NCBI GenBank assembly: GCA_964577375.1
Contig: CAZNYW010000014.1
Span: 1-64,000, forward strand
Length of the DNA stretch: 64,000 nucleotides
Direction of reading: 5' to 3'
Source: DATKUC01 sp964577375
GTDB lineage: Bacteria; Spirochaetota; Spirochaetia; DSM-27196; DATKUC01
The stretch's first letter is position 1. Each line of letters begins with the position of its first letter. Positions 18,111-27,064 of this stretch are shown in pieces. The translations under genes were made by a program, and so were the position numbers. Under the pieces are notes generated by a model. That model made no database searches and was not told the origin of the DNA. It saw only the letters and a list, made by a program, of their open reading frames with translations.

Positions 18111-19407
18111 CCAGATCGCCCTGACTCCGGTAGACGGCGCTCCCGAACCTGTCCAGATCGTCGAAGAGCAGAAACATGCCTCCGGCACGCCAGGAACCGC
18201 CGGTAAGAAGGTACTCGCGCACCTTCCGCTGCAGCGTGGTCCGGCAGCTGAGAGCGGCAATCCGGTCCGCATCGGGGTCGCCCTCTTCGATTTCGTCGTC
18301 GGAAAAGACGAAGAAAAGTCCGTCGAGCGGGTTCGAAGGCACCGGAAAAAGATAGAGCTCGCGCATGAACGAAACCAGGTTCGAATCGGGTGCGAATATC
18401 TTTTCGAGCTGAGGACCCAGAATCCACGATTCGCACCGAAACGCGGAGAACGGTCGCTCGGGAAAGGTCCGGCAAAAAAAGGCGACCGCGTCGTGAAGCG
18501 ATGACCGGACCGCGTCCGGATTCATCCTGCCGCCTCCAGGAATGTGAACGTCGAGGACCTGCGAAGCTCCCGGTGCAAGCACCTCGCGAAAGCGGCGACG
18601 GTCAAGCGTGATCTCGCGGTTTAGCGCGTGGCCGAGGGGCGAAATGGGGGTGCCGGTGACCGATTCACCTTCGACAGCGAGCCGCGCCCTCCATACCGGC
18701 ACGTTCGATTCGCCCGGTCCCGGATCGCAGTATCCGGCGGCAGTGTAGCTGTTGCCGTCCGCCGCGAGAGCGATCGTTGTGCCTGTCTCGAGGTTTCTGA
18801 ACACGTGAACCGGATCGTTGAACTCCATCGGCATGTATTCGAATCTTCCAATCCGGTAGAGATCTCCGGCAGTGTAGTGGCGCAGCCAGCCGAGCTCGCG
18901 GCGAAAGAGCCCCGGAACAGAGCGTGATTCGCGTCGAAGGGAGCCCGCAGTGTAGCGGTCGAGAAAGACCCGCGGCTCCCCGACCGTTTGCGCGGTGATC
19001 TCCGGGGGGATGCCGAGCTCGCGGTGCCTGGCCTCGGTAAGCTCGACCATGCCGAGCGATATGAGCAGATAGAAGGCCGGCGCATGCTCGCTCAGAGCGG
19101 AATCGAGGCGCGGCCACTTTCCGAAAATGGTCCAGGGAAGATCGAGGTATTCGAAAACGCTGAGGTGGAGATGCCAGGCAAGCGCCGCGAGCTCCGGCGT
19201 CCCTGCTACGGTGTCGGCAGTTTCCTGAAGAGTCCGCTCGACCTCCGCGTCGATTCCCACGCGCGTGCATGCACGCGACAGATAGGCCTGCTCGAGAAAC
19301 CATGGCCGGCCGTCAGGCATCGACTCGAGCGATTCGCCCCAGCGCGGCGACACCGTCTCGAGACATGAGAGCTCTCCATACCCTTCGAGCAGCGATCTCA
19401 GATCCAT
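18085..19407 (-). CDS. Acyltransferase-domain protein, NAT_N/GNAT_C-like
   Basis: This 440-residue soluble protein resembles the two-part N-acyltransferase family with an N-terminal all-helical NAT_N domain (about 1-150) and a GNAT-like C-terminal domain (about 160-340). Supporting wording includes LPWTIFGKWPRLD, IGRFEYMPMEF, VLDVHIPGGGRM and ESWILGPQLEKIF. The substrate is unknown. Its ATG lies one base after the stop of the TPR-ATP-grasp gene (TGACATG), so translation is almost surely coupled and the two proteins probably act together. The family call rests on remembered motifs. Confidence 0.7.
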   Translation of the reverse strand: MDLRSLLEGYGELSCLETVSPRWGESLESMPDGRPWFLEQAYLSRACTRVGIDAEVERTLQETADTVAGTPELAALAWHLHLSVFEYLDLPWTIFGKWPRLDSALSEHAPAFYLLISLGMVELTEARHRELGIPPEITAQTVGEPRVFLDRYTAGSLRRESRSVPGLFRRELGWLRHYTAGDLYRIGRFEYMPMEFNDPVHVFRNLETGTTIALAADGNSYTAAGYCDPGPGESNVPVWRARLAVEGESVTGTPISPLGHALNREITLDRRRFREVLAPGASQVLDVHIPGGGRMNPDAVRSSLHDAVAFFCRTFPERPFSAFRCESWILGPQLEKIFAPDSNLVSFMRELYLFPVPSNPLDGLFFVFSDDEIEEGDPDADRIAALSCRTTLQRKVREYLLTGGSWRAGGMFLLFDDLDRFGSAVYRSQGDLAARMAESR

Positions 19408-19408
19408 G

Positions 19409-20590
19409 TCAGCCTGCCGCGCGGCACCTTCTCTCGAGCATATTCTGGAACGCCCGGAACACCTTCCTCATCTGGACCCGCTTGTAGGGGAAGATGTCCA
19501 CCGGGTCCATGGCGTGGACCACCGCGCCCGCATCGACCTCGAACACGAGAAGCCGGCCGTCACGGGTCTCGGCGCAATCCATGACGAGATAATCGAGACC
19601 GATCCGGCGGTGGATCTGCGCAAATGCCTTCTCGTGCCGCCGGCCGAAATCATTGTCGAAGTCGACCATGAACCGCTCCTCCTCCCTGCGTTTCGTGTCA
19701 CTTTCTGCCATCCCGGCGTTCAGATAGTGCACCATCCAGTTGGCGGAGATGGCAAGATGAGAAGCGTAGCCCCTTCCGTCGATCAGCACGATGCGATATT
19801 TACGGAACTGACCGTCGACACTTCGATAATCGATGAAGGGTGCAGCGTAGAACTCACCCTCCCGCCGGTCGGCGAGGTAGGCCCGGAGGTCCTCGTCACC
19901 CTCGAGGCGTGCAAGGCCGTGTCCGGCGTGGGAGTCACAGGGCCGTACGATCAGCGGGAACCCGATCGGTCCGAGCTCGGGCAGCGTCACCAGCTTCGAA
20001 CGGGGAAGACGAAATTGACGCGGCATGACCATGCATTCTGCGCCGGAAAGCGCTGCGCACGCCCCTTCCCGGGTAGTCCGCTGGATCGCCTCGGGCATGT
20101 TGAGCACGGGCTGTTCGAGCGCCTCGACCCGCGGCTGCAGGCTGCGAAGCACCGGAAGATTCGCATCCGAATCCGCAACCGCAACAAATACGATGTCGTG
20201 TTCGGGAATCGTCTCGGGCAGCGGCAGCTCCTCGGAGACGAAGATCATATCCAGCGACACCGCCGAATCTTCGAGAAGAAAGTCGAGCGGAGTATTCGCC
20301 ATGAGGCTTCCGGGCGACATGATCGCGAGCAGACGGATTTCCGCCCTGCCCTTCGGTGCCGGAAGATGATAGGTCCGTCGAAGCTCGAGCGCGCGCTCCT
20401 GTATCACGCGTGCGGTGCGCGGTCGGGAGAGCAGCTGGAGCACCATCGAAAGATCCATCAGCGCATCCGCATCCTCGGGATCACGCTCAACACGGTCGAG
20501 CATTTCGGCCGCGAGCGGCGAGAGGTCCTCGCCGGCGTAGGCCCTTCGCGCGAGGGTAGCGAGTCCAAGAAACTGCTCGGGTGAGCTCAA
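19409..20590 (-). CDS. TPR-like domain fused to ATP-grasp ligase domain
   Basis: This 393-residue protein has an N-terminal helical TPR-like region (about 1-75; DPEDADALMDLSMVLQLLSR) and a middle and C-terminal ATP-grasp fold (about 85-390). ATP-grasp landmarks are FPLIVRPCDSHAGHGLAR (Lys/Arg-containing nucleotide loop), FYAAPFIDYRS, YRIVLIDGRGYASHL and DGRLLVFEVDAGAVVH with the metal-binding Glu and nearby Asp. Such enzymes join a carboxylate to an amine using ATP. Translation starts at TTG 20590 behind GGAGA. Paired with the following acyltransferase it could build a small amide or peptide-like molecule; product unknown. Confidence 0.75.
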   Translation of the reverse strand: MSSPEQFLGLATLARRAYAGEDLSPLAAEMLDRVERDPEDADALMDLSMVLQLLSRPRTARVIQERALELRRTYHLPAPKGRAEIRLLAIMSPGSLMANTPLDFLLEDSAVSLDMIFVSEELPLPETIPEHDIVFVAVADSDANLPVLRSLQPRVEALEQPVLNMPEAIQRTTREGACAALSGAECMVMPRQFRLPRSKLVTLPELGPIGFPLIVRPCDSHAGHGLARLEGDEDLRAYLADRREGEFYAAPFIDYRSVDGQFRKYRIVLIDGRGYASHLAISANWMVHYLNAGMAESDTKRREEERFMVDFDNDFGRRHEKAFAQIHRRIGLDYLVMDCAETRDGRLLVFEVDAGAVVHAMDPVDIFPYKRVQMRKVFRAFQNMLERRCRAAG

Positions 20591-20786
20591 AACGTCTCCT
20601 TATCAACCGGTCGATACGATGATCGACGATCGTCGGCCGAATGGCAAGCCGTCCGCCCGCCGATTCCGGCACTGCCCGATCCGGATGTTACCAGAGGTAC
20701 GTGAAGCGGAGATGAAGTGGACGTAAGTTTGCAGACCGAATGGCCTGCCTGCGGCCGCTCGCGGTGCTCGCCCAGGTGCCGCCCAT

Positions 20787-20798
20787 TTTGTCGACAAA
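20787..20798. promoter_or_regulatory. Perfect 12-base palindrome, candidate operator
   Basis: TTTGTCGACAAA lies about 60 bases upstream of the sugar kinase at 20859, in the divergent interval 20591-20858 that holds no gene. TTGACG follows at 20803 and could be a -35 element. The regulator is unknown. Confidence 0.35.
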
Positions 20799-20858
20799 CC
20801 ATTTGACGAGAGTCGGACGGTATGGGAAAATCCTCTGATCCATATAGGAGGCATTCTC

Positions 20859-22481
20859 ATGGCATCTGGAAGACTCGCCCTGGGCCTCGAATTCAGCACG
20901 CAATCGGTCAAGGCCGTTGTGCTCGATTCCGAAGGCGGCAACGTCGTCTACAGCGATAAATTCGAATATGACCGGCAGCTGCCCGGCTACGGCACCGAGG
21001 CCGGCGTTCTCCCTTCGAGCATTGCCGAGCTTCGCCACACCTCGCCGCTCATGATGATCGAAGCGCTCGATATGGTCTTCCAGCGCCTGAAGGGCGCTTC
21101 GGTTACCACCGCAGAAATCGGGGCGGTGAAGCTCGATGCCATGCAGCACGGAAGTGTCTACCTGTCGGGTACCTTCGAGAACAGCCTTTCCCGGCTGAGC
21201 GGCGGCGACACCCTCCTTTCCCAGCTCGCGAACAGCTTCACGCGAGCGTCGATACCGATCTGGGAAGATCGGACCACCGGCCGCGAAGCGCAGGACATGA
21301 CCGAAGCGCTGAGGCACAAGGGCGGGATCGAGTCGCTCACGGGCAACCGCGCGGAGCTCCGCTTCCCCGGACCGCAGATCCTCCGGTGGGCGCGTGAGGA
21401 CGGCGCGGCGTTCGACAGAACCGCGAAGATACTGCTGCTCAGCACATTTCTCACCTCGATCCTTGCCGGCAGGGTGGTGCCGGTCGATACCGGCGACGGC
21501 TGGGGTACCAATCTGAACAGCCTCGACATCGACTCCCCGTCCTGGAGCGGACCGGTGCTTGAATCAATGGACGAGCTTCTGCGGAACAGTGGAGCAGCGG
21601 GCACGCTCGCCGGGAAGCTCGGCGAGATCACCGATTACGACGCACCGGTCGGCACCATCAGTCCCTATTTCGTCGAAAAGTTCGGAATAAACCCGGCGGC
21701 GGCCATCCTCGCCGGAACAGGCGACAATCCGGCAACACTCCTGGGTGCCGGCGGCGAAGCGGTGATCTCCCTCGGGAGCAGTTATACGGTAAACGGCGTT
21801 ATGTCGGAGGTCGTCCCCTCAACCGGCGGCGAATACAACGTCTTCGGTTTCACGCCCGGCAGGGCGATGGCACTGAGCGTCTTCACCAACGGCGCCAAGC
21901 TGCACGACCGGTTCCTGCGAACCTATCTCGGACAGGATGAGAACGGAGAGATCACGACTGCAGACTGGGAAAAGTACAAGGCCCTCGCTGGCGGCGTCGC
22001 CGCAACCGGCAAGGATCCGCTGATGCTGCCCTATCTCTTCGCGGAATCGGTGCCCACCGCACCGGCGGGAATAGTCCGCGACGGTTTCGACGAAACGGAC
22101 GCCGCGGCGAATGTCCGGGCGCTGCACCTTTCCCAGGCGGTTTCATTGCGGCTCCACTCCTCCCACCTCGCGGACGCCGACTCGATCTGCGTCGTCGGCG
22201 GAAGCGCGCGGAACGACGTGCTCCGCCAGATGATCACCGACGCATTCGGCGTGGAAACCTACATGATCCTCAACAGCGATGTCGCTGCGCCCCTCGGGTG
22301 TGCGATCAGCGCGGCGCGCCACCTGCTTGGAATCAGCTACGAAGAGGCCGCCTCACGATTCGTGCAGCGCGATGAAGCAAGCACGCTTCATCCGGACCCT
22401 GCGCGGCGCAGCGCCTACGCGGTGCTGCAGCAGCGGTATTCGGAGCTCGAACGCAGAAATCTCGCAAAGCGACCTATTTGA
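20859..22481 (+). CDS. FGGY-family carbohydrate kinase
   Basis: This 540-residue kinase has the FGGY/actin-like ATPase plan. The first phosphate loop is LGLEFSTQSVKAVVLD, a substrate-site region is IGAVKLDAMQHGSVYL, the second half starts around LAGTGDNPATLLGAGG, and the adenosine motif is VVGGSARNDVLRQMI. Its length and the GFTPGRA/FTNGAKL regions resemble eukaryote-like xylulokinases. It phosphorylates a pentulose or related sugar; which one is not settled. AGGAGG lies seven bases before the ATG. It is probably a single-gene unit. Confidence 0.88.
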   Translation: MASGRLALGLEFSTQSVKAVVLDSEGGNVVYSDKFEYDRQLPGYGTEAGVLPSSIAELRHTSPLMMIEALDMVFQRLKGASVTTAEIGAVKLDAMQHGSVYLSGTFENSLSRLSGGDTLLSQLANSFTRASIPIWEDRTTGREAQDMTEALRHKGGIESLTGNRAELRFPGPQILRWAREDGAAFDRTAKILLLSTFLTSILAGRVVPVDTGDGWGTNLNSLDIDSPSWSGPVLESMDELLRNSGAAGTLAGKLGEITDYDAPVGTISPYFVEKFGINPAAAILAGTGDNPATLLGAGGEAVISLGSSYTVNGVMSEVVPSTGGEYNVFGFTPGRAMALSVFTNGAKLHDRFLRTYLGQDENGEITTADWEKYKALAGGVAATGKDPLMLPYLFAESVPTAPAGIVRDGFDETDAAANVRALHLSQAVSLRLHSSHLADADSICVVGGSARNDVLRQMITDAFGVETYMILNSDVAAPLGCAISAARHLLGISYEEAASRFVQRDEASTLHPDPARRSAYAVLQQRYSELERRNLAKRPI

Positions 22482-22484
22482 ACT

Positions 22485-22740
22485 TGTCGTAGATGCTCGT
22501 GACGGATTTTCCTATGCCGGAGTACTTGCGGGCATTCTCATCCGTGGGGACCGGCGGGAAGATTTCGGCAAATTGGGAAGCCACGCAGGCAATCCGTTGG
22601 CGAAGGTTTCCCGCGATCGTCCTGCCGAGCTTCGCGTGGTCCGGACTATTCCGGCCTGGACCGGCCGAACTGGCCGGGCATAGGGAAGACCGGCATCACC
22701 GCGGAAGTGGTCCACGAAAAAACTGGTCACCTCGGTCTCG
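22485..22740 (-). pseudogene. Possible C-terminal gene remnant
   Basis: The 517 bases between the kinase and the hydroxylase-like gene contain no intact gene. On the minus strand one frame ending in a stop at about 22482-22485 reads GNLRQRIACVASQFAEIFPP, then VPTDENARKYSGIGKSVTSI and YDKFK. Upstream, another frame reads TSFFVDHFRGDAGLPYARP. The sense looks protein-like but is broken by stops and frame changes, as in a decayed gene. I cannot name the parent family. From 22741 to 22998 nothing else is recognisable. Confidence 0.35.
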
Positions 22741-22998
22741 GCGACAAGAAACCGTTCCTGTTATGGCGCGAGAGCGGCAGCGCTGCGGGTCGCACCACCA
22801 CGCGCCCTGTGTCGCGAGGACTGCCTGTCTAAAGAGCGGGCCCCGCTGAATCCCCGGTTTCGCCAAATACTCAGAGAAGGTATCGTGCTCACAAAGCAGA
22901 TATGAATGGTTCGAGAGTACCGGCCGGCCTGTGGGTAGGCCGCGGCCGTTTCGGCCCAGATTTAGAGCATCAACAAAATTGGCAGCAGTGAAAATACG

Positions 22999-23460
22999 CT
23001 ACGAGTCTTCAGGCGCTTTTCCTGCATAGAGGAAGCCGAAGTTGGTAGCGCCCTCTTTGGTCACAACCGAATGATGAATCCGGTGAGATGCAATTATCCG
23101 TTCGAGATAGGGGCCTTTCACCGGAATCCGCAGGTGCCGGAAGCGCTTGTGGAACATGATTTCGTGAAAGAGCACGTAACCCAGACCATAGGCGGCAACA
23201 CCGAATCCGGAGGTGGCGACCAGGGACAGCCGGTTCTTGAGCCCGAAGTAGATGAGAAGGAATGAGCAGAGCGCAAAGAACAGGGCATATGCGTCGTTCT
23301 TCTGGAAGCGGCGCCCGGAGGTTTTATGGTGGTCCTCGTGAAAGAACCAGCCGATACCGTGCATCACATACCTGTGCATGAGGACGGCTACAAGTTCCCA
23401 CAGCGCGGCGGTGCCGGCAAATACAATCAGGTGCAAAAGGATACTCAGGACAGTTTTCAT
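22999..23460 (-). CDS. Beta-carotene hydroxylase-like (CrtZ / fatty acid hydroxylase superfamily)
   Basis: This 153-residue integral membrane di-iron hydroxylase-like protein keeps all four histidine boxes: HRYVMH, HEDHH, HEIMFH and HRIHH. WELVAVLMHRYVMHGIGWFF and HEDHHKTSG...FQKNDAYALFF closely resemble CrtZ, which adds hydroxyls to the beta-rings of carotene. Four membrane segments are expected. GGGAG lies six bases before the ATG. No other carotenoid gene is in the window, so the substrate must be made elsewhere, or the enzyme acts on another lipid. Confidence 0.82.
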   Translation of the reverse strand: MKTVLSILLHLIVFAGTAALWELVAVLMHRYVMHGIGWFFHEDHHKTSGRRFQKNDAYALFFALCSFLLIYFGLKNRLSLVATSGFGVAAYGLGYVLFHEIMFHKRFRHLRIPVKGPYLERIIASHRIHHSVVTKEGATNFGFLYAGKAPEDS

Positions 23461-23674
23461 TATGGCTCCCGTTCAGCAGTGCCTATTCTATCGCTGTAGC
23501 GAGGAGCCGGACAAGCGGCGATCAGCGCCTGGTCTCCTGGATGCGGATTATCTGCGAGGACTGTTCCTCGCTGATGATGCTATAGAACAAACATATTCAC
23601 GCGGACGCGAGAGGGTAAGACGGAACAGGGCCCTCCGCTTTTCCGCGTGCAGGCTAATCTGGTAGACTGCAGGA

Positions 23675-25207
23675 ATGTCAGCATATCTCTGCGGGATTGA
23701 TGTGGGCACCTCCGGCGCAAAGGCGATGCTTGTTTCGGAAGAGGGCCGGGTCGTGAGTCAGGGCTATGCCGAGTACCCTACCACTCACCCACGGCCGGGA
23801 TGGGCCGAGCAGGCCCCGGAGCTGTGGTGGAGGGCAGTCTGCGCCGCCACCAGGCAGATGCTGAAGGGGGCGGGGCAGGCCCCGCCGATTGCCGCGGTGT
23901 CGGTGAGCGCGCAGGCACCGACGATGATCGCGCTCGACGCCGCAGGTATAGCGATTCACCCGGCACTTATCTGGATGGACCGCCGCGCGGACGAACAGGC
24001 CGTGAGGCTCGGCGAACGCTTCGGCAGCGCGTCAATCCATCAACGCACGGGAAACCGCCCCGACCCCTTCTACGTGGCGGCAAAGATTCTCTGGTACCGG
24101 GAAAACGAACCGGAGCTTTTCCGCCGCACCCGCTCGTTTATCCAGATAAACGGCTACATCAACCTCAGGCTGACCGGCAGCTATTCAATGGACCCGGTTC
24201 ATGCGGCGCTTCTTCAGCTGAGGCGCTGGGACAGGGACGAGTACGACGCCGAGCTCTGCGATGCCTGCGGCGTGGAGCCGGAGCAGTTCCCCGAGGTGAA
24301 GCAGGGCCATGAGTTTATCGGTGAGGTCAGCCGCTCCGCGGCCGAGGAATGCGGCCTGCCGGCGGGAACACGCGTCGTCTGTGGTACCGTGGACGGCTCT
24401 GCGGCGGCACTCGAGGCGGGCGCAGTCGATGAAGGAATTGCCGCCGAGATGAGCGGCACCTCCACCGTCCTGCTGGTACCGAACAGCCGGGCGCTAACCG
24501 ACCCGGCGCTCATCGCGATGCCGCACGCCCTTCCCGACGCCTGGCTGCTCCTCGGTGCCATGTCGACCTCCGGGGCATGCCTTCGCTGGTTCAGCGACGA
24601 GCTTGCGGTTCACGAGTCGGAAACCGCTCGCAGGGCCGGCACTGACGTATTCGCGCTTCTTACCGACGCGGCGGCGAAGGTGCCTCTCGGAAGCGGCGGC
24701 GTAATCTTTCTCCCCTATATGATGGGGGAGCGCTCGCCGATCTGGCAGACCACCGCACGTGGGGTCTTCTTCGGACTGACACTCTCGACGCGACGCGAAG
24801 AGATGGTACGGGCGGTCTTCGAAGGTACCGCCTTTGCGTTCTATCACAATGTCGAGACAGCGAAACGCTCGGGTGCAGGACTCAGCGAGATCCGCAGCGT
24901 CGGCGGCGGCTCTCACAACGAGCTCTGGACCCAGATGAAGGCCGATGTTACCGGCGTGCCTTTTGTCTCGCTCGAACAGGGCGCGGGCGCGCCCTTCGGC
25001 GATGCACTGCTCGCCGGTCTCGGAGCCGGCGTGTGGCCGGACCTGCGAGAGGTGCTCGCGAGGACCGTGGGTGTGAGCCGCCGCCACGAGCCCCGCCCCG
25101 AGTTTACCGACCGCTACCGCGAGCGGTATTCCGTCTTCCGCGGCCTGTACGACGCGCTGCGTCCCGTATATGATCGCGCTGCCGGAGGTCGACGTGAACC
25201 AGCTTGA
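23675..25207 (+). CDS. Xylulokinase-like FGGY carbohydrate kinase
   Basis: This 510-residue kinase closely follows bacterial XylB. The first phosphate loop is CGIDVGTSGAKAMLV; YPTTHPRPGWAEQAPELWW is typical; VVCGTVDGSAAALEAG starts the second phosphate motif; SVGGGSHNELWTQMKADV is the adenosine motif. It phosphorylates a ketose such as xylulose. The ribosome site is weak (CAGGA). Its last 38 bases overlap the 2-hydroxyacid dehydrogenase, which overlaps an SDR, so the three form one operon for sugar or sugar-acid use. No xylose isomerase is nearby, so xylose itself is not proved. Confidence 0.88.
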   Translation: MSAYLCGIDVGTSGAKAMLVSEEGRVVSQGYAEYPTTHPRPGWAEQAPELWWRAVCAATRQMLKGAGQAPPIAAVSVSAQAPTMIALDAAGIAIHPALIWMDRRADEQAVRLGERFGSASIHQRTGNRPDPFYVAAKILWYRENEPELFRRTRSFIQINGYINLRLTGSYSMDPVHAALLQLRRWDRDEYDAELCDACGVEPEQFPEVKQGHEFIGEVSRSAAEECGLPAGTRVVCGTVDGSAAALEAGAVDEGIAAEMSGTSTVLLVPNSRALTDPALIAMPHALPDAWLLLGAMSTSGACLRWFSDELAVHESETARRAGTDVFALLTDAAAKVPLGSGGVIFLPYMMGERSPIWQTTARGVFFGLTLSTRREEMVRAVFEGTAFAFYHNVETAKRSGAGLSEIRSVGGGSHNELWTQMKADVTGVPFVSLEQGAGAPFGDALLAGLGAGVWPDLREVLARTVGVSRRHEPRPEFTDRYRERYSVFRGLYDALRPVYDRAAGGRREPA

Positions 25208-26267
25208 ACTGCTCGTGTCGGCACGCTTCGACGAAACCGCTCTCACGAAAATCGCGCCCTCGATAGCCGGGGTTCGTCATGTCGGCTACGGCGTGACCGG
25301 CGAGAAGCTCGATACCGAGTCGCTGAAAGAGGAACTCTCCAGCGCCGATCTTTATATTCTCGAATTCGAAACCGTCGACCGCAGCGTGCTCGATGCTGCT
25401 CCCCGCCTGCGCGCAATCGGCTGCTGCAGAACCGGGCCGGAAGCGAATGTCGACATCGCAGCCGCGACAGAGCTCGGCATACCGGTTCTCTTCACCCCGG
25501 GACGCAATGCGGTATCGGTTGCCGAGTACACGATCGGCCTGATGATCTCGGTCGCCCGGCATCTCTCGGAGGCCTACCACCTTCTCAAGTACACCGGCGA
25601 GCTCACCGAGGTGAGCTACTCCGACAAGGACGCCGACCGGCTGACAGTGACCTCGGAGTGGAGCATCGACCCACACGCGCCCTTCAACCGCTTCCAGGGC
25701 GTCGAGCTGTCGGGCAAGGTCCTCGGCCTCGCAGGTTTCGGCGCAATAGGCCGGGAGATCGCGATCCGGGCCCGCGCCTTCGGTATGAGCGTGATCGCCT
25801 ACGACCTCTACGTGGACGAGGCTCAGTTCGCCGCTGCCGGGGTCGCGGGCGCATCCCTCGAGGAGGTCGCCTCGAAATCGGATTTCGTGGCAATGGCTGC
25901 GAAGGTAACCCCGCAGACGACAGGACTCTTTTCGAAGCGTCACTTCGCCATGATGAAACCGGACGCATACTTCATCAACAGCGCGCGTGCAGCGCTCGTC
26001 GACTATGACGCTCTCTACGAAGCGCTCGCCGGGAATCGGATCGCCGGCGCTGCAATCGATGTCTTCACCACCGAGCCCATCTCACCGGAAGAACCGCTTC
26101 GCCACCTTCCCAACGTGCTGATAAGCCCGCATCTCGCCGGCGCGAGTCGCGACATCCCCCGTCAGCACAGCAGGATAATTGTCGAGGAGCTGTCGCTCCT
26201 GCTCGCAGGCAGTCAGCCGCGCTTCCTCAAGAACCCCGAGGTGTGGGCGCACCGGAGGCCGATCTGA
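25170..26267 (+). CDS. D-isomer-specific 2-hydroxyacid dehydrogenase (phosphoglycerate dehydrogenase-like)
   Basis: This 365-residue NAD-dependent dehydrogenase has the nucleotide motif LGLAGFGAIGREIAIRARAF, catalytic Arg in INSARAALVD, Glu in FTTEPISPEEP and His in ISPHLAGAS. It reduces or oxidises a D-2-hydroxy acid. It lacks the C-terminal ACT domain of biosynthetic SerA and has a lengthened loop at about 140-170, so a catabolic role is more likely. The ATG at 25170 overlaps the kinase, and its stop overlaps the next ATG by one base (TGATG). Confidence 0.88.
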   Translation: MIALPEVDVNQLELLVSARFDETALTKIAPSIAGVRHVGYGVTGEKLDTESLKEELSSADLYILEFETVDRSVLDAAPRLRAIGCCRTGPEANVDIAAATELGIPVLFTPGRNAVSVAEYTIGLMISVARHLSEAYHLLKYTGELTEVSYSDKDADRLTVTSEWSIDPHAPFNRFQGVELSGKVLGLAGFGAIGREIAIRARAFGMSVIAYDLYVDEAQFAAAGVAGASLEEVASKSDFVAMAAKVTPQTTGLFSKRHFAMMKPDAYFINSARAALVDYDALYEALAGNRIAGAAIDVFTTEPISPEEPLRHLPNVLISPHLAGASRDIPRQHSRIIVEELSLLLAGSQPRFLKNPEVWAHRRPI

Positions 26268-27046
26268 TGGCTGAGTCCCGCAAGCAGCCGGAAAAGCAGG
26301 CTTCGATTTCAGGGCGGATTGCGCTGGTCACCGGAGGATCGCGCGGAATAGGCCGGGCCGTCTGCCTCGATCTTGCCCGGCGCGGAGCGCTCGTCGCGGT
26401 GCACTACAATACCGGCAGTACGGCAGCAGAGGAGCTCGTCTCCGAGATCACCGCCGGCGGAGGACGCGCCGCCGCATTTGGCGCCGACCTTACCGATTCA
26501 CTCGCTCCCGGAGAGCTCGTTCGACGCGTGCGAATGAGCCTTGGTCCTCCGACAGTTCTCGTGAGCAACGCGGGCCAGATGGAGGACTCACCGGTGGAGT
26601 CGATGCCGGATGAGCTGTGGGACCGCACCATTGCGCTCGGACTCGACGCGCCGTTCCGGCTATGCCGCGCCTGTCTTCCTTTCATGCGGGAATCCCGATG
26701 GGGCCGCGTAGTCTGTATCTCTTCTCAGGCCGCGTTCACCGGGTCCGCCGTGCACGCTCACTATGCAGCGGCCAAGGCGGGACTGCACGGACTCGTCCAC
26801 TCGCTTGCGAAAGAGGTAGGAAAGCACGGAATCACGGTCAATCTGGTAGCGCCCGGCCGCATCGAAACCGATCTTCTCAAGGAACATGCTGCCGGGAGGA
26901 TGGATGAATGGCTCTCGCAGACCCCACTTCGCAGGCTTGGCCAGCCGGAAGAGGTGGCCGCCGCCGTCGGGTTCCTCTGCTCCGGCGAAGCAGCCTACAT
27001 CACCGGCGCGACGATTCACGTCAACGGCGGACAGCTCATGTCCTGA
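26267..27046 (+). CDS. Short-chain dehydrogenase/reductase, FabG-like
   Basis: This 259-residue SDR has TGGSRGIGRA at the cofactor site, NAG, a catalytic Ser in CISSQAAF and Tyr-x-x-x-Lys in HYAAAKAG, and ends in the GATIHVNGG motif usual in FabG relatives. The ATG at 26267 overlaps the preceding stop; the frame extends upstream to 26243 but that would overlap more of the dehydrogenase. In this operon it is more likely a sugar or polyol dehydrogenase than a fatty acid enzyme. Confidence 0.87.
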   Translation: MAESRKQPEKQASISGRIALVTGGSRGIGRAVCLDLARRGALVAVHYNTGSTAAEELVSEITAGGGRAAAFGADLTDSLAPGELVRRVRMSLGPPTVLVSNAGQMEDSPVESMPDELWDRTIALGLDAPFRLCRACLPFMRESRWGRVVCISSQAAFTGSAVHAHYAAAKAGLHGLVHSLAKEVGKHGITVNLVAPGRIETDLLKEHAAGRMDEWLSQTPLRRLGQPEEVAAAVGFLCSGEAAYITGATIHVNGGQLMS

Positions 27047-27064
27047 CGGGTCGAAACGGGGCTG

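Noticed and set aside
19406..20584. A 392-codon plus-strand open frame opposite the ATP-grasp gene
   Set aside because: The minus-strand frame carries ATP-grasp motifs; the plus frame carries none.
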